From: Inia geoffrensis | Lineage: Eukaryota > Chordata > Mammalia > Artiodactyla > Iniidae | NCBI GenBank assembly: GCA_036417435.1 | Contig: CM070913.1 | Coordinates: 5,560,680 to 5,624,679 of the forward strand | Direction: 5' to 3' | DNA length: 64,000 nucleotides | Part shown: piece after piece, positions 58,446 through 64,000 of the stretch | How positions within the stretch are numbered: the stretch's first letter is position 1 | How the letters are laid out: each line of letters begins with the position of its first letter | Made by a program: the position numbers and the translations under genes | The notes under the pieces: model-generated | The model's input: only the letters and a program-made list of their open reading frames with translations | The model's database searches: none | What the model was told of the DNA's origin: nothing

Positions 58446-61283
58446 CTGTCTCCAGGTGAACTCACCTTTTGTGACCTGATATATGTGGATCTACTGGTCC
58501 CAGAGCCCAGTGCTGTTTTCTGGGGACCACGGAGCCACAAGGGCTTTTGCTGCCTGGAATCACTGGGCTAACACATCAAAGGCAGTGCAAAGTACTTTCC
58601 ACTCACACAGTAAGGAGACCCCCAAGAAAAAGAGCTTGGGGGGGTGAGTGATGTGGAGGAGAAACACATGCTGCAGCCCTTCCCCAGCCCCCAGGCTTCG
58701 CCCCTAGTCGGACACACCTTAGCTCATAATCGGCTTTCTAGGGAAGACGGCAAAGAACCCGGAGTCAAGTGGGAGAACACTGTCCGAGCATCGCACCGAC
58801 AGCACAGGAGAGGATGCACAGATGGCAAATCCCTACGATAAAAAAGTTTTAAATAAAATAGGGCATTTCACAGGGAACTCAGAGCTTTTATGCCAAAATC
58901 CCACCTTCACGCCTCCACCCACAGTGACTAGATCTTTACCGTCACATTTAGAGCCTCTCTGCAAAGTTACAAGGGCAGCATTGAACGCCCTCCATCCAGA
59001 AGTTGCCGTGTCCATCAATCTTCCTTGCTTGGGGAGGAGACTGGCACACGTGGCCAACTGAAAACTGTCATTCACCACCTGCGTCTACAAGGGTGAGGTC
59101 ACCAGCCACTGCCGTCGCTGACCTTCAACACCCCCTGAAAGGAGTTCAGAGCAGAGATCAGGAATGAGGCCCTCTGTGCTCTGTGAAAACTGGCAGAACA
59201 GAGCGCCAGGTAGTTAGGTGTTTCCAGGAGAAGATTTTATGACCTCAGTTTCTTGCATTTTCTGGTATCTAGAGAGGCACTAAAATCCTTCACAGAGACG
59301 TCTGCTTCTTGTGACTGGCAGCAGTGTTCTGCCAAAATGTGAGCCTGACTGCACATCCCCCCTTCACTAAAATCACATCTATACTGACCTTCCCCCGACG
59401 TCTTCAGAGCAGTTCTTCCGAGCCGTCTGAGACACTGTCTCCCGGGCTATAGTCATTTTGCCCCAAACGAATCTTAACTCATAATTCTCACGTGGTGCTT
59501 TTTTTTTTTCAGTCAACAGATCAAAGTGCTAGCAAGTGGTGCACCAGAGATCTGAATACTGACATTTCTGACTTTTAACTGCAATACTTTACTGCCTTTG
59601 CCTCATCCTCCAAAACAAGACGATGTATAAGGGGATGTGTGCGTATGGCACACGGCAGAGTTTCCCAGCCTCAGCACCACAGACACGGTGGCTGGATAAT
59701 GGTGGGTGGTTGGGACGTTCTGCTCATTGCAGCATGTTGAGCAGCGTCCCTGGGTCCCACCCACTCCCTGCAGTAGCACTGCCTTCTCCCAGCCATAACA
59801 ACCAAGAACGTCTCCAGACCTTGACATTCAGATGCCCCTATATGGCTGAAAACATGGGAACCAGCACGCTAGAGAGAATATCGGCCTCCAAGAGAGACCG
59901 GACCTTCACCCTCATACCTCTCAGGGCAGTGATGTGGATCGTGGGTTAGAAGAAAGGCCGTGTGAAGCTGCCCATCATTACAATGATCTGGGGAAACCGT
60001 GATGCTCCACGGCACGTCCTGCTTTGTGATTTTCTCTTCCCACTGAGTCTTTCTTAGCACATTCTAAGTTCAATCAACCAGCGTGATGTTGGCCACCCCG
60101 GGGCCTCCCTTTGTGGAAGGGAGTGTTGACCCCTCCTCTCCCTAGCAAGCCCCATGACAGCCGTGTGGACGTGAAGGGGACAGCCTTCTGGTGAAAATGG
60201 CGTTAGTCTCACTGCCTTAGGTCTTAGGGAGAAATAGTCTGTCTTTCCGTCAATCCCAAAGTGGTTCAATATAAAAGAATTACAGTCACCTTCTAGTAAA
60301 TAAAATGCGTGTGCGTAGTTATCCTGTGCCTGCTGCTGACTCCCCTGGAGAAACAATTCTTCTCAGGAAGACATCCAGGCCGCCCACACATACTGCCTGT
60401 GAGCACGAAGAGATGGCTTAATGACACCAGTTCGTCGCAGCTCACCAGTGTGAAGAACTGAACCAGTTAACAGGTCAAAGGGGCCAACCAGCAGAGAAAA
60501 CACAGCATTTTTATCCATGTCTGGTCTTCTGGGCAGATCTCATGCAAGAATCAAGGGGCTGGCAGTAGCAAAGACCATTCATTGGAGACTTAGTGGTTTT
60601 GTGGTCCAGCCATCTCTCTAGAAGGCTCTGCACTGGATATGATTAATAAATATGTGAACATGCTTAATATTAACATCATATTATATGAATGATTAAATCC
60701 TGGAGTCCAGTTTAATGGTCATGCCATACTCCAGGTACAGGATGGGTTAAAAAAAAGGATGTTGTCGGCAGGCCTGGAGATGAACCATGATAGGACTTTT
60801 TTTTCTATGGGAGATAACAGCCAAAAATCACACAGTTCACTTGCTCAGGGGCTTTTAGATCCCAGCTCATGTGCAAATCATGTGCTGCCTGCCTGTCATT
60901 TTCTGGAAATTGTAAGCACTTCAAATTTGGCCTAAATTATGGGCAGATAATTGTTGTAATTAGAAAGGTAATGCAGCTTAGAAAACCTACATGTAAACAT
61001 GCAATAAAATAATCTCAGTATTGAGCGACAAGGACATAGATACAGTTCAAATGCAGTTCTAGTTTTTAAAGCCTTTGGAAAAACGGGCTGCGGAAGGTGG
61101 CACCATTAACTAAACCATCTGCTTTACGCTGTTAGTTAAGACTTTATGTATATGCATAGATACCGGGCTAAGGTAAACTTTTCTTTCTGGAAAGGAAATC
61201 TGAGATAATTTGAGTGAATCATTTTACCCTTTTAAGCCAAATTTATGAAACCCATGTGGTTGTTTATCCTTTAAACTACAATA
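58446..61283. other. No gene seen
   Basis: Unique DNA. Frames up to 108 codons (59623, plus) and 100 codons (60054, minus) lack domains. No repeat was named with confidence. Confidence 0.5.
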
Positions 61284-61297
61284 TCACACCATTATTA

Positions 61298-61604
61298 TTT
61301 TTTTATAAATTTATTTTATTCATCTATTTTTGGCTACGTTGGGTCTTCATTGCTGCGTGTAGGCTTTCTCTAGTTGCGGTACACAGGCTTCTCACTGTGG
61401 TGACTTCTCTTGTTGCAGAGCACGGGCTCTAGGCACGCGGGCTTCAGTAGTTGTGGCTCGCGGGCTCTAGAGCGCAGGCTCAGTAGTTGTGGCGCACGGG
61501 CTTAGTTGCTCCGCGGCATGTGGGATCTTCCGGGACCAGGGCTTAAACCCACGTCCCCTACATTGGCAGGCGGATTCTTAACCACTGCGCCACCAGGGCA
61601 GCCC
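61298..61604 (-). mobile_element. CHR-family SINE, long form
   Basis: A perfect 14-bp TSD (TCACACCATTATTA) at 61284-61297 and 61605-61618. The tail is T-rich (TTTTTTTATAAATTTATTTT), then 'ggctacgttgggtcttcatt' and on to the inverted head CCACCAGGGCAGCCC. The B box is degraded (inverted GGGCTTAAACC). A standard-length long copy. Confidence 0.95.
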
Positions 61605-61618
61605 TCACACCATTATTA

Positions 61619-61881
61619 AGAACACATCTATCATTAAGTTACTGAATAACTACAAAGCGGGTTGACATTTTCACTAAAGGAACAAGAGCTGATTATTATG
61701 CCTGTGACATTCATTTAATAAATATATTTGACTGACCTTTCATATGTGAAAGTCCCTGACATTTAAAACTTTTGCTTATTTGGGACTTTCAGAAAAGGAA
61801 AGCTAATGAGAAAAGGATTTTAAGTTCCAAAAGTAAAAACACTTACTGAGAAATGGGAGTGTGTCAAAACCCAAGAATATA
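61619..61881. other. No gene seen
   Basis: Short AT-rich stretch between a SINE and an L1. Nothing recognised. Confidence 0.5.
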
Positions 61882-62156
61882 ATATTTGAGTACTTTTATT
61901 TTGAATTTTATTTTATTTTATTTTTTATACAGCAGGTTCTTATTAGTCATCTATTTTATACATATTAGTGTGTACATGTCAATCCCAATCTCCCAATTCA
62001 TCCCACCACCACCACCCCGTTTTCCCCCCTTGTTGTCCGTATGTTTGTTCTCTACATCTGTCTCTCTATTTCTGCCTTGCAAACTCGTTCATCTGTACCA
62101 TTTTTACAGATTCCACATATATGCATTAATATACGATACTTGTTTCTCTTTCTGAC

Positions 62157-62680
62157 TTACTTCACCTCTATGACAGTCTCTAGGTCCATCCATGTCTCTG
62201 CAAATGACCCCAAATGACCCACTGGTGAAAGTGGGGTGTTAAAGTCCCCTACTATGATTGTGTTACTGTCGATTTCCCCTTTTATGTCTGTTAGTATTTG
62301 ACTTATATATTCAGGTGCTCCTATGTTGGGTGCATAAATGTTTACAATTGTTATATCTTCTTCTTGGATTGATCCCTTGATCATTATGTAGTGTCCTTCT
62401 TTGTCTCTTGTAATAGTCTTTGTTTTAAAGTCATTTTGTCTGATATGAAAATTGCTACTTCAGCTTTCTTTTGATTTCCATTCGCATGGAATATCTTTTT
62501 CCATCCCCTCACTTTCAGTCTGTATGTGTCCCTAGGTCTGAAGTAAGTCTCTTGTAGACAGCATATATATGGATCTTGTTTTTGTATCCATTCAGCCAGT
62601 CTATGTCTTTTGGTTGAAGCATTTAATCCATTTACATTTAAGGTAATTATCGATATCGATATGTATGTTCCTATTACCAT
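62157..62680 (-). pseudogene. L1 ORF2 remnant: endonuclease start fused to C-terminus
   Basis: On the minus strand it starts at 62680 with the endonuclease N-terminus (ITLNVNGLN, then LQETYF). A frameshift follows near 62384, then NIYAPNIGAPEYI and IVGDFNTPLSPV, which hold the expected Asn, Glu and Asp/Asn endonuclease residues. The frame then passes directly into GSFAETWMDLETVIEV, the ORF2 C-terminus. The joint is near 62201-62220, where CAAATGACCC occurs twice in tandem. The rest of the endonuclease (including its later His region), the RT and the Cys-rich part are missing. Confidence 0.9.
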
Positions 62681-62738
62681 TTTTTTAATGGTTTGGGGTT
62701 TGTTATTGTAGGTCTTTTCCTACTCTTGTGTTTCTTGC

Positions 62739-63638
62739 CTAGAGAAGGTCCTTTAACATTTGTTGTAAAGCTGGTTTGGTGGTGCTGAACTCTCTCAGCT
62801 TTTGCTTGTCTATAAAAGTTTTAATTTCACCATCAAATCTGAATGAGATCCTTGCTGGGTAGAGTCATCTTGGTTGCAGGTTTTTCTCCTTCATCCCTTT
62901 CAATATGTCCTGCCACTCCCTTCTGCCTTGCAGGGCTTCTGCTGAAAGATCAGCTGTTGACTTATGGGGGTTCCCTTGTATGTTATTTTTTGTTTTTCTC
63001 TTGCTTTTAATATTTTTCTCTGTATTTAACTTTTGATAGTTTGATTAATATGTGTCTTGGCGTGTTTCTCCTTGGATTTATCCTGTATGGGACTCTCTGT
63101 GCTTCCTGGACTTGATTAACAATTTCCTTTCCCATATTAGGGAAGTTTTCAACTATTATCTCTTCAAATATTTTCTCAGTCCCTTTCTTTTTCTCTTCCT
63201 CTTCTGGGACCCCTATAGTTCAAATGTTGGTGCATTTAATGTTGTCCCAGAGGTCTGTTAGGCTGTCTTCATTTCTTTTCATTCTTTTATCTTTATTCTG
63301 TCCTGCGGCAGTGAAGTCCACCATTATGTCTTCCAGGTCACTTATCCGTTCTTCTGCTTCAGTTATTTGCTATTGATTCCTTCTAGTGTAGTTTTCATTT
63401 CAGTTATTGTACTGTTCATCTCTATTTGTTTGTTCTTTAATTCTTCTAGCTCTCTGTTAAACATTTCTTGCATCTTCTCGATCTTTGCCTCCATTCTTCT
63501 TCCAAGGTCCTGGATCATCTTCACTATCATTATTCTGAATTCTTTTTCTGGAAAGTTGCCTATCTTCACTTCATTTAGCTGTTTTCCTGGGGTTTTATCT
63601 TGTTCCTTCATCTGGTACATGACCCTCTGCCTTTTCAT
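62739..63638 (-). pseudogene. L1 ORF1 remnant
   Basis: Minus-strand ORF1 starts at 63638 (MKRQRVMYQMKEQDKTPGKQ) and has a coiled-coil-type N-terminal part open to 63363 (MEAKIEKMQEMFNRELEELK). The C-terminal half is recognisable but frameshifted: RINPRRNTPRHILIKLSKVK near 63050-63100 corresponds to the RNA-binding core, and the end is PALQQMLKDLL with a TAG at 62739-62741. Breaks prevent a full-length product. It encodes a chaperone-type RNA-binding trimer in active L1s, and is inactive here. Confidence 0.88.
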
Positions 63639-63755
63639 TTTGTCTACCTTTCTGTGAACGTGGTTTTCATTCCAAAGGCTGCAAGACTGTAGTTCTTCTT
63701 GCTTCTGCTGTCTGCCCTCTGGTGGATGAGACTATCTCATATCTGAGTACTTTTA

Positions 63756-64000
63756 ATATCTATGTACATACAAGAATGTCAAAATCTTGAAATACAGTTC
63801 TTTTACACTTGTAATATTGAGACTAATGATTCATTTAAGAATGATGTGATGCTGTCAGAGTTTTGCTGGTGCTGAGGATGTGGAAAGCAAGTGGGCTGAT
63901 GTCACCTTGTTCTTAGAGGGGCCAGAATCCTGGAGTGTTCCCTTACGGCCTTGTCCACCTGCAGCTGGCCTCAGACACACCTGTTCCACAAGTAGGGTCT
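63756..64000. other. No gene seen
   Basis: Unique flank after the L1. Nothing recognised to the window end. Confidence 0.5.

Larger units (their letters stand above)
61899..63738 (-). mobile_element. L1 retrotransposon, internally deleted, reverse strand
   Basis: A 17-bp TSD with one mismatch (ATATTTGAGTACTTTTA at 61882-61898; ATATCTGAGTACTTTTA at 63739-63755) brackets an L1 that retains a short 5' UTR part (about 63639-63738), ORF1, the inter-ORF spacer, the ORF2 endonuclease start and the 3' end. The middle of ORF2 is absent. The tail side is T-rich (TTTTATTTTATTTTATTTTTT), and the 3' end is of the 'gtataaa...gactaat' type, as in the copy at 53294. One TSD spans the whole, so it is one insertion. 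Confidence 0.93.

Overview
This is non-coding mammalian DNA, almost certainly from a cetacean and probably a toothed whale or dolphin. The diagnostic signal is tRNA-Glu-derived SINEs of the CHR family. At least fifteen copies or parts are present, in a short form (about 205 bp, simple A tail) and a long form (about 300-440 bp, AATAAA-rich tail). They carry pol III A/B boxes near TGGCGCAGTGG and GGTTCG(A/T)GCCC, and most are flanked by target-site duplications (TSDs). The CHR family is known from whales and hippos. Three kinds of L1 3' end accompany them, over a background of ancient L1/HAL1, MIR, L2, MaLR-LTR and MER5-like debris. No intact protein-coding gene, rRNA, tRNA gene, CRISPR array or bacterial-type operon was found. 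The longest ORFs (201, 181, 180 and 174 codons) are chance frames or L1 ORF2 remnants. The window reads as intergenic or deep-intronic sequence.

Layout. 1-12.5 kb: mostly unique AT-rich DNA with MIR pieces, one short CHR SINE, a MER5-like fragment, an LTR-like element (5221-5781) and a GT microsatellite. 12.5-20 kb: a long CHR SINE, an old truncated SINE, an ancient L1 ORF2 remnant holding a younger L1 tail, an L1 3' end and an MLT1-like LTR. 20-34 kb: six short CHR SINEs and one long one, two short L1 tails with TSDs, an L1 ORF2 fragment, an L2 fragment and a hairpin repeat. 34-44.5 kb: an ancient HAL1/L1 ORF1 remnant with a nested younger L1, an L1 tail with a 15-bp TSD, an old L1 ORF2 remnant and another short CHR. 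44.5-53 kb: mostly unique DNA plus a long CHR and a compact repeat cluster at 50.16-51.16 kb. 53.3-55.5 kb: a 2.2-kb 5'-truncated L1 with a 19-bp TSD and a patterned A-rich tail. 55.5-64 kb: purine-rich DNA, one short and one long CHR, and a reverse-strand L1 (61899-63738) whose ORF2 has lost its whole middle.

I found no evidence for a new biological system. The best leads are structural: the internally deleted L1 with an in-frame EN/C-terminus fusion, the patterned L1 tail, a SINE with a threefold 36-bp internal expansion, a SINE with a 34-nt pure tail (possibly recent), L1 truncation near G-rich tracts, and one weak candidate for a terminal coding exon at 11543-11617. Family names come from memory of consensus sequences, not from a database search. 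Boundaries without a stated TSD are approximate.
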